The notes beneath the pieces were generated by a model. It ran no database searches. It saw only the letters and a list, made by a program, of their open reading frames with translations, and was not told the DNA's origin. This document shows, piece by piece, positions 1 through 6,855 of a stretch of 64,000 nucleotides of DNA; position 1 is the first letter of the stretch, and the number at the start of each line of letters is the position of its first letter. Made by a program: the position numbers and the translations under genes. The stretch comes from Clostridiales bacterium (GTDB taxonomy: Bacteria > Bacillota > Clostridia > Oscillospirales > CAG-272): the NCBI GenBank assembly GCA_003150035.1, contig QALR01000007.1, forward strand, positions 75,489 through 139,488, written 5' to 3'.

Positions 1-2
1 AA

Positions 3-455
3 CTGAATATCAACCGCAGTATCGACTTACGCAACGGCGTGATAGTCGAAGGCGAAACCAAAACAGGTCAGGGCAAGCGAAGTTTCTATCTTCCGGTCAG
101 CACAGCAAATGTGCTGAGAGAACGAAAGAAGAATGCAAAAGGCGAATGGATATTCACCGATCCGCTGAACCCCGAACTTCCCGTAGCACCACCGGCGGCG
201 TATAGAAAAATGAAGGCTCTGCTCCAAAAAGCAGGGCTTCCCAATATACGCTTCCATGATCTACGGCATACCTTCGCCACCCACGCTCTCACAAGCGGAG
301 TGGATGCCAAAACGCTGTCGGGCATCCTTGGACATACCAATGCGAGTTTCACGCTCGACACCTACACCCATGTCACAACCGATATGCAACAGAGAGCCTC
401 GAATATCGTCGGGGGCTTTATGAGCGATATATTTGGAGAGGAGTTGAAACCATGA
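3..455 (+). CDS. Tyrosine recombinase/integrase, C-terminal part (5' end outside window)
   Basis: C-terminal catalytic part of a phage/ICE-type tyrosine recombinase; the reading frame is open from base 3, so the true start lies upstream. The visible part carries the H-x-x-R box (HDLRHTFAT, codons from 255), the LGHT box, and the nucleophilic tyrosine in YTH (codon 363-365), so the active site looks intact. These enzymes cut and rejoin DNA at att sites by a 3'-phosphotyrosyl intermediate. Its stop codon overlaps the start of the next recombinase (ATGA), so the two are almost certainly co-translated. A GTG at 39 could be mistaken for a start, but the frame continues upstream with integrase-like sequence. 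Confidence 0.9.
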   Translation: MNINRSIDLRNGVIVEGETKTGQGKRSFYLPVSTANVLRERKKNAKGEWIFTDPLNPELPVAPPAAYRKMKALLQKAGLPNIRFHDLRHTFATHALTSGVDAKTLSGILGHTNASFTLDTYTHVTTDMQQRASNIVGGFMSDIFGEELKP

Positions 456-1909
456 GCAAAAAAAGAAAGCAAGGCGAAGGTACCTTGCGTAAACGAGCAG
501 ACGGTCGATGGGAAGCGCGTGTCGTTATCGGTTACAATGAAAAAGGACTTCCCATCACCAAAAATGTAACTGCTATGGAAAAAGGCAAATGCCTTGAAAA
601 GTTAGAGCAGTTAAAAGAACAATGCGGTGTGCAACTCACAGGCAAGGTGAAAGCAGAAATGGCGTTCGGCGATTGGATGGACTTTTGGTATCAGCAGTAT
701 GAAAAACATAGAGTAAGACCTACAACGCAAGCGCACTACGAAAACTTAATATACAACCATGTGGTGACAGACATCGGCAAAATACCGCTGAACAAACTAA
801 CGCAGAATGATCTGCAACAATTCTACAGCAGATTAAAAATCAGCGGCAGGAAGATACGCACCGAAGTGTATGGCAACGGATTATCTGACCGTATGGTGCG
901 AGGATGTCACGCCATTTGCCGTAAGGGATTGCAAAAGGCGGTGGAAGATGGACTGATCCGGATGAACCCTGCTGTTGGGTGCAAACTACCGCCCAAGAAA
1001 GCAAGAGAGATGCAGGTGTTGACGAGAGAGGAAATGCAGAGGTTTATAGTACAAGCCAAAGCAGACGGATACTTTGAACTATTCATTCTCGAGCTCAGTA
1101 CAGGACTCAGGCGCGGCGAGATTGCAGGATTACAGTGGGGTGACCTTGATATGCAGACGGGAGAACTTCATATCTCCCGTCAGGCAACAACGGTGCACGG
1201 CAGAATAAACATCTCTACGCCGAAAACAAAATCTTCGATACGCACAATCATCCTTCCACCCGATATTGTCAAAATACTTGCGGAATACAAGAAAAAGGTG
1301 AACTCACGGTGGATGTTCCCGTCACCGATTAAAGAGGATGCACCTCGGCATCCAACGGCTATAAGAAAAGCACTCCAAAGGACATTGGAAAGAGCCGAGT
1401 GTAAGAATATACGCTTTCACGATCTGCGACACACCTTCGCCACCACATCCCTTGCTAACGGAATGGATGTAAAAACATTGTCGGCTATCATAGGTCATAT
1501 TTCATCAGAAACGACCCTAAATATATACACCCACATTACCGACAATATGCAACGCAGTGCAGCCAATAAGATTGAGCAGGGTTTCGGCAGAAATGAGGGC
1601 AGTTTGAGTGAGGTGGAGCAAACACCCGGCCAAGATGTTAAAACGCCACAGAAGGCAAAATTCGAGCCAAAACAGCCCAAAATACGACGCCCCGGCACCG
1701 GATGCATCAGCGTGATCAACGACCACCTGTATGAAGGCAGATACTCGCCAACAGGTGCAGACGGTAAGCGTATGGCAAGAAATATCTATGCAAAGACGAG
1801 AGAGGAATGTGAAGAAAAACTCGCCGAGCTGATAACGCAGATGAATGCGGAAATTGCAGCCGAGAAAGAACGGTTAAAATTATCAGGTGACACTTGGCGC
1901 TCAAGTTAA
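452..1909 (+). CDS. Tyrosine recombinase/integrase with an extra C-terminal arm-like domain
   Basis: A 485-aa site-specific recombinase. The N-terminal AP2-like arm-binding domain (about 1-60, GEGTLRKRADGRWEARV) is followed by a SAM-like core-binding domain (about 65-170) and the catalytic domain: LRRGE with R220, HDLRHTFAT with H323 and R326, LGH-like GHIS, and YTH with Y359. All catalytic positions are present. Unusually, after the tyrosine a linker leads to residues about 415-463, which again look like an arm-binding domain (GTGCISVINDHLYEGRYSP, then KTREECEEKLAEL), so the protein may have DNA-binding arms at both ends. The ATG overlaps the stop of the upstream recombinase. Such tandem recombinases are typical at the ends of integrative elements. 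Confidence 0.93.
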   Translation: MSKKRKQGEGTLRKRADGRWEARVVIGYNEKGLPITKNVTAMEKGKCLEKLEQLKEQCGVQLTGKVKAEMAFGDWMDFWYQQYEKHRVRPTTQAHYENLIYNHVVTDIGKIPLNKLTQNDLQQFYSRLKISGRKIRTEVYGNGLSDRMVRGCHAICRKGLQKAVEDGLIRMNPAVGCKLPPKKAREMQVLTREEMQRFIVQAKADGYFELFILELSTGLRRGEIAGLQWGDLDMQTGELHISRQATTVHGRINISTPKTKSSIRTIILPPDIVKILAEYKKKVNSRWMFPSPIKEDAPRHPTAIRKALQRTLERAECKNIRFHDLRHTFATTSLANGMDVKTLSAIIGHISSETTLNIYTHITDNMQRSAANKIEQGFGRNEGSLSEVEQTPGQDVKTPQKAKFEPKQPKIRRPGTGCISVINDHLYEGRYSPTGADGKRMARNIYAKTREECEEKLAELITQMNAEIAAEKERLKLSGDTWRSS

Positions 1910-2149
1910 TTCCTGTTATAGTGAGTAAGTTTGCCGAAAGTGGTATTAGAACCTGACGCGAAATTCACAAATTGAAACCAATGTCAAAAAGGAATGCAAG
2001 AATTGTTGCGCAAAGCAAAAAATATTATTTCAAAAAAGAAATCGACTTTAAAATTTGAAAAAGAGCTTTGCAAGATACAAAAATAATTTTGCAGAACACA
2101 AAAAAGATTTGAAGACGCAAATCTGGCAAAGAAAATAAGAATTTATCAC
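1910..2149. other. AT-rich non-coding stretch after the integrases
   Basis: About 240 bp of A-rich sequence with no convincing ORF, RNA gene or terminator. The only structured feature is the promoter at its right edge (2150-2178). It may hold recombinase arm sites, but I see no clear direct repeats. Confidence 0.4.
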
Positions 2150-2178
2150 TTGACGCAACAGCAAAAGAGTTGTATAAT
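2150..2178 (+). promoter_or_regulatory. Sigma-70/SigA promoter for the 128-aa cargo gene
   Basis: TTGACG (2150-2155), 17-bp spacer, TATAAT (2173-2178). It sits 26 bp upstream of the start codon at 2205, which has a strong AAGGAGG site. A near-consensus promoter of its own suggests constitutive expression of the cargo gene independently of the integrases. Confidence 0.85.
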
Positions 2179-2204
2179 GTATAAAAACAAGGAGGTAGGG
2201 TGAT

Positions 2205-2591
2205 ATGTCGATTTTTGATGGCTTTACATCGTTTAATTTTGACGAAGGTGTTCCGTATGTATCAATCACAAAAAACGGTGTAACTTTTAACAAAGCTGTT
2301 ATAATGAAACTTGATTATCCGTCGTTTGTGCAATTGCTGATAAATCCCGAAAGTAAGCAAATTGCAATCAAAGCATGTGCTGAGGGTGATCAGAACAGCA
2401 CATCTTTCTTTAAGAAAAAAGAAAATTCTAATGTCTTATCTGTAAGATGGAACGTCAAAGATTTATTGAATACTCTTCAGGAGATTACAGGATGGGATCT
2501 TTCTTCTGATGGTTACAGAGTCGACGGCACTTTGATTAAGGAAGAAGGAGCGATGCTTTTTGACCTTAATAATGGGAAAATACTTGTATGA
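2205..2591 (+). CDS. Hypothetical protein, 128 aa (element cargo)
   Basis: I do not recognise a named family. It is a soluble, mixed-charge 128-aa protein without a signal peptide or membrane segment; beta-rich N-terminus (VPYVSITKNGVTFNKAVI), a short Lys-rich middle (FFKKKE) and a C-terminus ending DLNNGKILV. The start is supported by AAGGAGG seven to eight bases upstream and by the promoter at 2150-2178. It lies directly after the integrases, with base composition (AT-rich) like the other cargo genes and unlike the core genes to the right, so it is probably carried by the integrative element. No function should be assumed. Confidence 0.75.
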   Translation: MSIFDGFTSFNFDEGVPYVSITKNGVTFNKAVIMKLDYPSFVQLLINPESKQIAIKACAEGDQNSTSFFKKKENSNVLSVRWNVKDLLNTLQEITGWDLSSDGYRVDGTLIKEEGAMLFDLNNGKILV

Positions 2592-2625
2592 TGTCATGCG
2601 GCTTCGGTCGCTGGACATAAAAAAA

Positions 2626-2655
2626 GTTCCATTTAAGCGGCAACTTAAATGGAAC
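2626..2655. terminator. Perfect 12-bp hairpin, possible terminator
   Basis: GTTCCATTTAAG (2626-2637), loop of 6, CTTAAATGGAAC (2644-2655). On the plus strand it is not followed by a T run. On the minus strand it is followed by seven Ts, so intrinsic termination would work best for transcripts coming from the right. It ends the 128-aa gene by position. Confidence 0.55.
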
Positions 2656-2789
2656 AATCCTGAGCGAGCAGGCAGAAATAAATCGCCTACACATACATCC
2701 AGTATTAATAGTGTAACATTTTTGCCAGTTCGTTTCAATACTTTCGCGAATTCGTTCGTGAAAAATCTGAATACGAGGAGGCGCATTGC

Positions 2790-2912
2790 ATGAGTGATGT
2801 TTCTAAAAAGAGCGCACGTCGTGTTTTTGTAGCGTATATAACGCTCAAGAATGGCAGACGTATTTATGCGCGTCAGTACGGCAAAAAAGCATTCTGCTTT
2901 TTAGTAGATTAA
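2790..2912 (+). CDS. Small basic protein, 40 aa
   Basis: A 40-codon ORF starting at ATG 2790 with a GAGGAGG site nine bases upstream. The product is basic (SKKSARR, NGRRIYARQYGKKAF) with a beta-like centre VFVAYITLKNGR. It has no close family that I can name. The good ribosome binding site and its place between two cargo genes of the element support it as real. It could be a small DNA- or RNA-binding accessory protein, but this is a guess from charge only. Confidence 0.6.
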   Translation: MSDVSKKSARRVFVAYITLKNGRRIYARQYGKKAFCFLVD

Positions 2913-2979
2913 ATTAATCAACACAAAGGGTGTTGGCGATTTCATCCTTTCATTTTTATTTTGAAAGGAGGTTCTATCC

Positions 2980-3204
2980 ATGGGAAAGAACCAGCATGTC
3001 ACGCATCGTCCAGATGGTAATTGGCAGGTTAAGGGTGCTGGCAATTCCAGAGCAACCGCAGTAACTTCTACTCAGAGAGCAGCTATCGAAATTGCTACTG
3101 GTATTGCACGCAATCAAAAATCCGAATTGGTGGTTCATGGTCTCGATGGTCGAATTCGAGAAAAGAACTCTTATGGGAATGACCCTTATCCGCCTAAAGG
3201 TTAA
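2980..3204 (+). CDS. DUF2188 domain protein
   Basis: A 74-aa protein that matches the DUF2188 pattern along its whole length: GKNQHVTHRPDGNWQVKG, GNSRATAV, ARNQKSELVVHG, DGRIREKNSYGNDPYPPKG. The family is widespread on mobile elements and in the chromosomes of Firmicutes and Proteobacteria, and its function is unknown. The start is fixed by GAAAGGAGG eight to nine bases upstream. It ends in front of a clear terminator, so it closes the cargo transcription unit. Together with the preceding micro-ORF it lies between the integrases and the tRNA-Pro site. Confidence 0.9.
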   Translation: MGKNQHVTHRPDGNWQVKGAGNSRATAVTSTQRAAIEIATGIARNQKSELVVHGLDGRIREKNSYGNDPYPPKG

Positions 3205-3212
3205 CAAGACGG

Positions 3213-3240
3213 GGACAGTCACTTTAGTGGCTGTCCTTTT
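3213..3240 (+). terminator. Intrinsic terminator after the DUF2188 gene
   Basis: GGACAGTCAC pairs with GTGGCTGTCC (one T-G wobble) around a TTTA loop, followed by TTTT. Confidence 0.8.
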
Positions 3241-3361
3241 TGCAGTCAAAAGTTGAGCCGCAGTAATCAAAGAAAAGTGGTTTTCGTAGACCTCATTTGA
3301 TAAGTGAGCGTAAAAAATATCGATTTCCTAAAAGTGGCGTCTCAATACTTGAAAACACACA

Positions 3362-3407
3362 AAAAAAATTGACCGAAAGTGGAGGAAAAAACCTCTACTT
3401 TCGGTCA
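3362..3407 (-). terminator. Terminator of tRNA-Pro
   Basis: GACCGAAAGTGGAGG (3371-) and CCTCTACTTTCGGTC flank an A6 loop and form a long stem. Read on the minus strand it is followed by eight Ts, directly after the tRNA-Pro 3' end. Confidence 0.75.
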
Positions 3408-3413
3408 GAATGA

Positions 3414-3489
3414 TGGTCGGAGTGGCGAGACTCAAACTCGCGGCCCCCGCATCCCAAATGCGGTGCGCTATCAACTGCGCCACACCCCG
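3414..3489 (-). tRNA. tRNA-Pro(TGG), complete, CCA encoded, unusual elbow
   Basis: 76 nt fold cleanly: acceptor CGGGGTG/CACTCCG (one G-T pair), D stem GCGC/GCGC, anticodon stem CCGCA/TGCGG with loop TTTGGGA (anticodon TGG), T stem GCGAG/CTCGC, discriminator A and encoded CCA. It decodes CCN proline codons. Oddity: the D loop is AGTTGATA, so position 19 is A instead of G, and the T loop is TTTGAGT, so position 56 is T instead of C. The nearly universal G19-C56 tertiary pair is thus replaced by A19-U56. It lies between element cargo genes and a second, broken tRNA-Pro, so it may be carried by the element. Confidence 0.93.
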
Positions 3490-3645
3490 ATTTATTCATT
3501 TTTTAGCTGATTTCAGTATCTGTGGGATACTATGTGGTCGTTGCCTTATTATAACACATTTTTATAGAAAATAAAAGAGAAAAAATCGCAGTGTTTAAGG
3601 CTTTTTGAGGTCTTGGGATTTTCCTGCGAATGTCGTCAGTAACAG

Positions 3646-3683
3646 TCCCAAATGTCGCGCGCTACCAACTGCGCTACACCCCG
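3646..3683 (-). pseudogene. 5' half of a tRNA-Pro, cut after the anticodon loop (candidate att site)
   Basis: These 38 nt equal tRNA positions 1-38: acceptor CGGGGTG, D arm GCGC-AGTTGGTA-GCGC, anticodon 5' stem CGACA, loop TTTGGGA. The next bases do not form the 3' stem, so the gene stops exactly at the end of the anticodon loop. It differs from the intact copy at 5 of 38 positions, and its anticodon stem (CGACA) cannot pair with that copy's TGCGG, so the two are not halves of one gene. Its D loop has the normal G18-G19. The anticodon loop is a well-known target of tyrosine recombinases, so this is probably the chromosomal attachment site of the element to the left. Confidence 0.75.
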
Positions 3684-3850
3684 AAAGTATGAAATTTTGT
3701 GCGGAGCAGGCGGTTATGATATAGTTAAGAAATCATTTTTCTCAAAACATCTGCTCCCAATCGTTGTTTTCTATACAATTTATTTTACCCTTGATATTAT
3801 AATCGAAAACTTTATCTTTGTCAATGCTTTGTAAAACAGGAAATATAAAA

Positions 3851-3886
3851 ATTCTGTCCGGAAGCGAGGGATGTTCCGGACAGAAT
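3851..3886 (-). terminator. Terminator of the 165-aa membrane protein gene
   Basis: 13-bp perfect stem ATTCTGTCCGGAA / TTCCGGACAGAAT with a 10-nt loop; T-rich tail on the minus strand. Confidence 0.85.
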
Positions 3887-3897
3887 GCGGGGCGCCA

Positions 3898-4395
3898 TTA
3901 CAGTTTTTGTGATTTTTCTTCTTCTATAAACTGTTGGCGCGCTTTGAAAACGGTTTGATAATAGATATTGGCTTTCTTATCAAAAATAAGCAAGAGCATG
4001 CTGATGACTTGTATATAGGATGTTAGGATAAAAACGGCGGAATACAGACGAATGAAAGGAAGATATTCTGCTGAAAAGAGAATAGGGTAGAGCGAAAAGG
4101 TTTGAATGATCATCATAATGCCGCCGATGACCCCGAGCATTGCCATCATTTTGATTCCTATGTAGATGCTCCATGCAAAAAAGACGGCGACAAGGGACAG
4201 GACGATATTCTGGACGGATATTGCAAAATATCCGAGCGCGACGCCCGTGAGCTCTGCAAGCAGGCATAGAAAACGAATCACGAGAAAGACGATCAGAATG
4301 ATCCCGATCCTCCGCTTGCCGGAGACTGCTTCCGGGGTTTCCTGCATGGCGTTGTCGATAAGCTGTCTGGCTCTTGCTTTCCGCGGATTTGTCAT
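3898..4395 (-). CDS. Small membrane protein, 165 aa (similar to the one at 62.4 kb)
   Basis: A protein with a charged N-terminus (TNPRKARARQ), four hydrophobic segments (about 28-50, 55-75, 80-100, 110-135) and a charged C-terminal tail ending EEEKSQKL. The start at 4395 is chosen because GGAGG lies nine bases upstream; an ATG at 4461 has none and would overlap the -35 region. It resembles the membrane protein at 62399-62965 in length, segment order and in the motif after the last segment (IYYQTVFKARQQF here, LYFNTVNQITQEL there), so the two look like paralogues. No family name is known to me. Monocistronic, with its own promoter and terminator. Confidence 0.8.
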   Translation of the reverse strand: MTNPRKARARQLIDNAMQETPEAVSGKRRIGIILIVFLVIRFLCLLAELTGVALGYFAISVQNIVLSLVAVFFAWSIYIGIKMMAMLGVIGGIMMIIQTFSLYPILFSAEYLPFIRLYSAVFILTSYIQVISMLLLIFDKKANIYYQTVFKARQQFIEEEKSQKL

Positions 4396-4432
4396 AAAAC
4401 GGCACCTCCAAGCTTGCATGATTGTTACCAAT

Positions 4433-4461
4433 ATGTTATCATATTTGTTGTTTTTTGTCAA
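4433..4461 (-). promoter_or_regulatory. Promoter of the 165-aa membrane protein gene
   Basis: On the minus strand TTGACA (4461-4456), 17-bp spacer, TAACAT (4438-4433). Confidence 0.7.
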
Positions 4462-4470
4462 TCATGAACA

Positions 4471-4505
4471 AAGCACCTCGGGACATTGGTTTCGAGGTGC
4501 TTTTC
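4471..4505 (-). terminator. Terminator downstream of the cyclophilin gene
   Basis: AAGCACCTCG (4471-4480) pairs with CGAGGTGCTT (4493-4502). It lies directly after the cyclophilin stop codon, with T-rich flanks on both strands. Confidence 0.7.
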
Positions 4506-4509
4506 GATT

Positions 4510-5127
4510 TTATTCTTCCTCAACAATTCTAATGCTGACGATGACGGGCTGATCTTCCTTGTTAACTGCTCCGTTGAGACCTGCCGGCGTATTCTCACAG
4601 ATCTTATCGACGATGTCCATGCCGGAGGTGACCCAGCCAAACGCTGCGTATTGGCCGTCGAGATACGTCGAGTCCTCATGCACGATAAAGAACTGGGAGC
4701 TTGCGGAATCCGGATCGGTGGCGCGAGCCATGGAGAGGACGCCGCGCGTATGCGACAGGTTGTTTTCGATTCCGTTGTCCGAAAATTCGCCGGTGATGCA
4801 GATCCGGTTGCCTTCTTCGTCGGTGTTGCCGCCTGTGCCATCGCCGTTCGGGTCGCCGCCTTGAATCATAAAGCCGGATATGATGCGGTGGAACGTAAGT
4901 CCGTCATAAAAGCCTTCATTCGCAAGCGTGATAAAGTTCTGGACGGTAATAGGAGCCACCGTCTCGTCCAGCGCGACCGTAATGATGCCGTATCCCTCCA
5001 CCGTGATTTCGGCATGGTGGATGGTATGTCCGGTGGTATCAATACTGAGGTTCGGTGTATAGCCGCAGGAGCAGCCAAGCAATATCGTCAATGCGAGAAT
5101 CAGAGCCCAAGCAAGTGATGTTTTCAT
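4510..5127 (-). CDS. Cyclophilin-type peptidyl-prolyl cis-trans isomerase, lipoprotein
   Basis: 205 aa. The N-terminus is a lipoprotein signal (MKTSLAWALILALTILLGC) with the lipobox LLGC, so the mature protein should be anchored to the outer face of the membrane. The rest is a cyclophilin fold: the signature FHRIISGFMIQGGD with the catalytic arginine, GTGGN, SQFFIVHED, and AAFGWVTSGMDIVDKI. These enzymes isomerise X-Pro bonds and help folding of exported proteins. It follows the M6-like protease gene by 36 bp on the same strand, so they are probably co-transcribed. Confidence 0.95.
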   Translation of the reverse strand: MKTSLAWALILALTILLGCSCGYTPNLSIDTTGHTIHHAEITVEGYGIITVALDETVAPITVQNFITLANEGFYDGLTFHRIISGFMIQGGDPNGDGTGGNTDEEGNRICITGEFSDNGIENNLSHTRGVLSMARATDPDSASSQFFIVHEDSTYLDGQYAAFGWVTSGMDIVDKICENTPAGLNGAVNKEDQPVIVSIRIVEEE

Positions 5128-5163
5128 AGAATCATTCCTTTCTTTTTTTATGTATTTTCCCGT

Positions 5164-6597
5164 TTAACCTCTTTTTATCCGGATTCGCATTTCGGCGCCC
5201 GGCGCGTCAAGAACTTCAATCGTGATCTTCCAGTCATGAGAAACGCCCTCTGGAAACCGATTCAAGGAATAGGATTCCGACGCGGCTCCGCAATAAAGGG
5301 AAGAATCAAAAAAGCCGGTGTTCGGATCCTCGCTGGCGTAGAAGAACGGATCCTCTGAGATGGTTTTTTGCTTATAATAGGGACCGTATTTGACAAAGTT
5401 ACCGGCGTCGTCCGTGATTTCGCAGAACATACCGCGCAGTCTGATGGCATTTCCAAGGTCATGCCGTTTGCCGCCCGGAAGATTGGAGGAAACACACTGC
5501 GCTTTCATAAACCATTCCCGGTTGATCGCCTCATCGACCTGCCAGATAATGACACCACCTTGGGAATCGCCGGGTGTGAGCGCGGATTCGAAGCCTTCTT
5601 TCAGTCGGATTTCACACAAAAAATACTCGTCTGGGTCCGGCGTCGGAATTTTCAGGACATAATATTTGCCGGAAAGTGTAGAGAAGAGCGTATATTCGCC
5701 ATCCGTTTGTGCCGTAACCTCTTTTGCCCAACCGAGATAAATGCGCTGATAAGGATCGATATAAGCGGGAAGGGTCCCGCCTCCCAAATGATTTCCCCAT
5801 GACATCAAAGAGAAATTCAGCGGAAGAGGCCATCCGAATACCTGCTCGGACGGCGGCGTATAGCGGCAGTACATATCCTGCGCACCGACATTGTGTGCAA
5901 GCTCATGCGCCGGCGTTCCAATGGAAATGGGCCCCTGTGAATTGTATTCGCCGATATTGGAGACCCGCACGATTTTTACGCCGTCCCGCATGTCGACATC
6001 TGTCGGCTGACTGGTTCCATGCACCATGAAGCGATGGCTAGGAATGGGGCCGTTCTCACAAACGACTTTTGAGAATTCCTCATCGGCTTTTGTGGAGGCG
6101 CGGTCATAGCCCGCGTTCAAAATGACAATGGCAAGTTCATCCGGCGTGACGATACCATCGCCGTTTTTATCGTATTTTGCAAAATCCACATATGGGTCAC
6201 ACGCCGCCACAATATCATGGATGGCTTTGGCTGCCGCTGTTTCGTTGTTGTAGCCTTCAAGATTGCGAAGCGCCGCGGGGTGAGGAAGAGAAACGGTGAT
6301 TTCTAGAATTCCCTCTGGCGCGTTCTCGCGCTGCGGATGGTCGATGTGGACGGGATAGAACCAGAACTTTCCGAGTGTCATTTCCTTATAATAGTTCATC
6401 ATGGAAAGGCCGGATTCACCGAAGAATCGCTCGTAGCAGTCCTCGGGCTTTGAGAGTGCCCACTGTTCTCCGTAAATGGGCGAGGCTTTGTCATAAAGCT
6501 TTTCGGGATGGGCAGGGTCATAATCGTTTTTTCCATTGCCGTTCGGATCAAAGCTTGCAAGCACAATCAGCAAAGGAGCCGGTGTAGTAGGTTTCAT
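5164..6597 (-). CDS. M6-like (immune inhibitor A type) metalloprotease without a signal peptide
   Basis: 477 aa. The zinc motif is HELAHNVGAQD (H231, H235, and D241 in the M6 pattern HExxHxxGxxD). Two EF-hand/dockerin-like calcium loops are visible: DPNGNGKND near residue 17 and DKNGDGIVTPDE at 143. The rest follows M6-like proteins (TLGKFWFYPV, GGVIIWQVD). Secreted M6 enzymes normally have a signal peptide and propeptide; here the N-terminus MKPTTPAPLLIVLASF is not a signal peptide, so the enzyme may act in the cytoplasm or leave by another route. Start supported by GAAAGGAAG upstream. Its downstream partner is a cyclophilin lipoprotein. Confidence 0.85.
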   Translation of the reverse strand: MKPTTPAPLLIVLASFDPNGNGKNDYDPAHPEKLYDKASPIYGEQWALSKPEDCYERFFGESGLSMMNYYKEMTLGKFWFYPVHIDHPQRENAPEGILEITVSLPHPAALRNLEGYNNETAAAKAIHDIVAACDPYVDFAKYDKNGDGIVTPDELAIVILNAGYDRASTKADEEFSKVVCENGPIPSHRFMVHGTSQPTDVDMRDGVKIVRVSNIGEYNSQGPISIGTPAHELAHNVGAQDMYCRYTPPSEQVFGWPLPLNFSLMSWGNHLGGGTLPAYIDPYQRIYLGWAKEVTAQTDGEYTLFSTLSGKYYVLKIPTPDPDEYFLCEIRLKEGFESALTPGDSQGGVIIWQVDEAINREWFMKAQCVSSNLPGGKRHDLGNAIRLRGMFCEITDDAGNFVKYGPYYKQKTISEDPFFYASEDPNTGFFDSSLYCGAASESYSLNRFPEGVSHDWKITIEVLDAPGAEMRIRIKRG

Positions 6598-6765
6598 ATG
6601 GATTTCTTCCTTTCATCAGGACAAATAAAAATAACTTAGCAGGTGTCTCTAACCGTTTCGGCGGCGGGTTCCTTTTCGCATTCAACGGGGGAGCGGGGGA
6701 TAGAGTGTCCGGCGGGATACTTAGCTGGATTTTTTGCCCTTGCCGCGTCATAGTACGGTAGTGCC

Positions 6766-6793
6766 CTTATAGAATGTTTTTATTGTAACACAA
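6766..6793 (-). promoter_or_regulatory. Likely promoter of the M6 protease-cyclophilin operon
   Basis: On the minus strand TTGTGT (6793-6788), 16-bp spacer, TATAAG (6771-6766). It would give a leader of about 160 nt, in which I see no recognisable riboswitch. Confidence 0.5.
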
Positions 6794-6855
6794 GGGAAAA
6801 ATCCGGTCAAGAACACGCCGTAAAATTCACAATCTGTTCATTTTGCGGGATGGCG

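Noticed and set aside
3652..3834. 60-codon ORF starting within the tRNA-Pro fragment
   Set aside because: Starts inside the tRNA remnant without a ribosome binding site; hydrophobic tail from AT-rich DNA.
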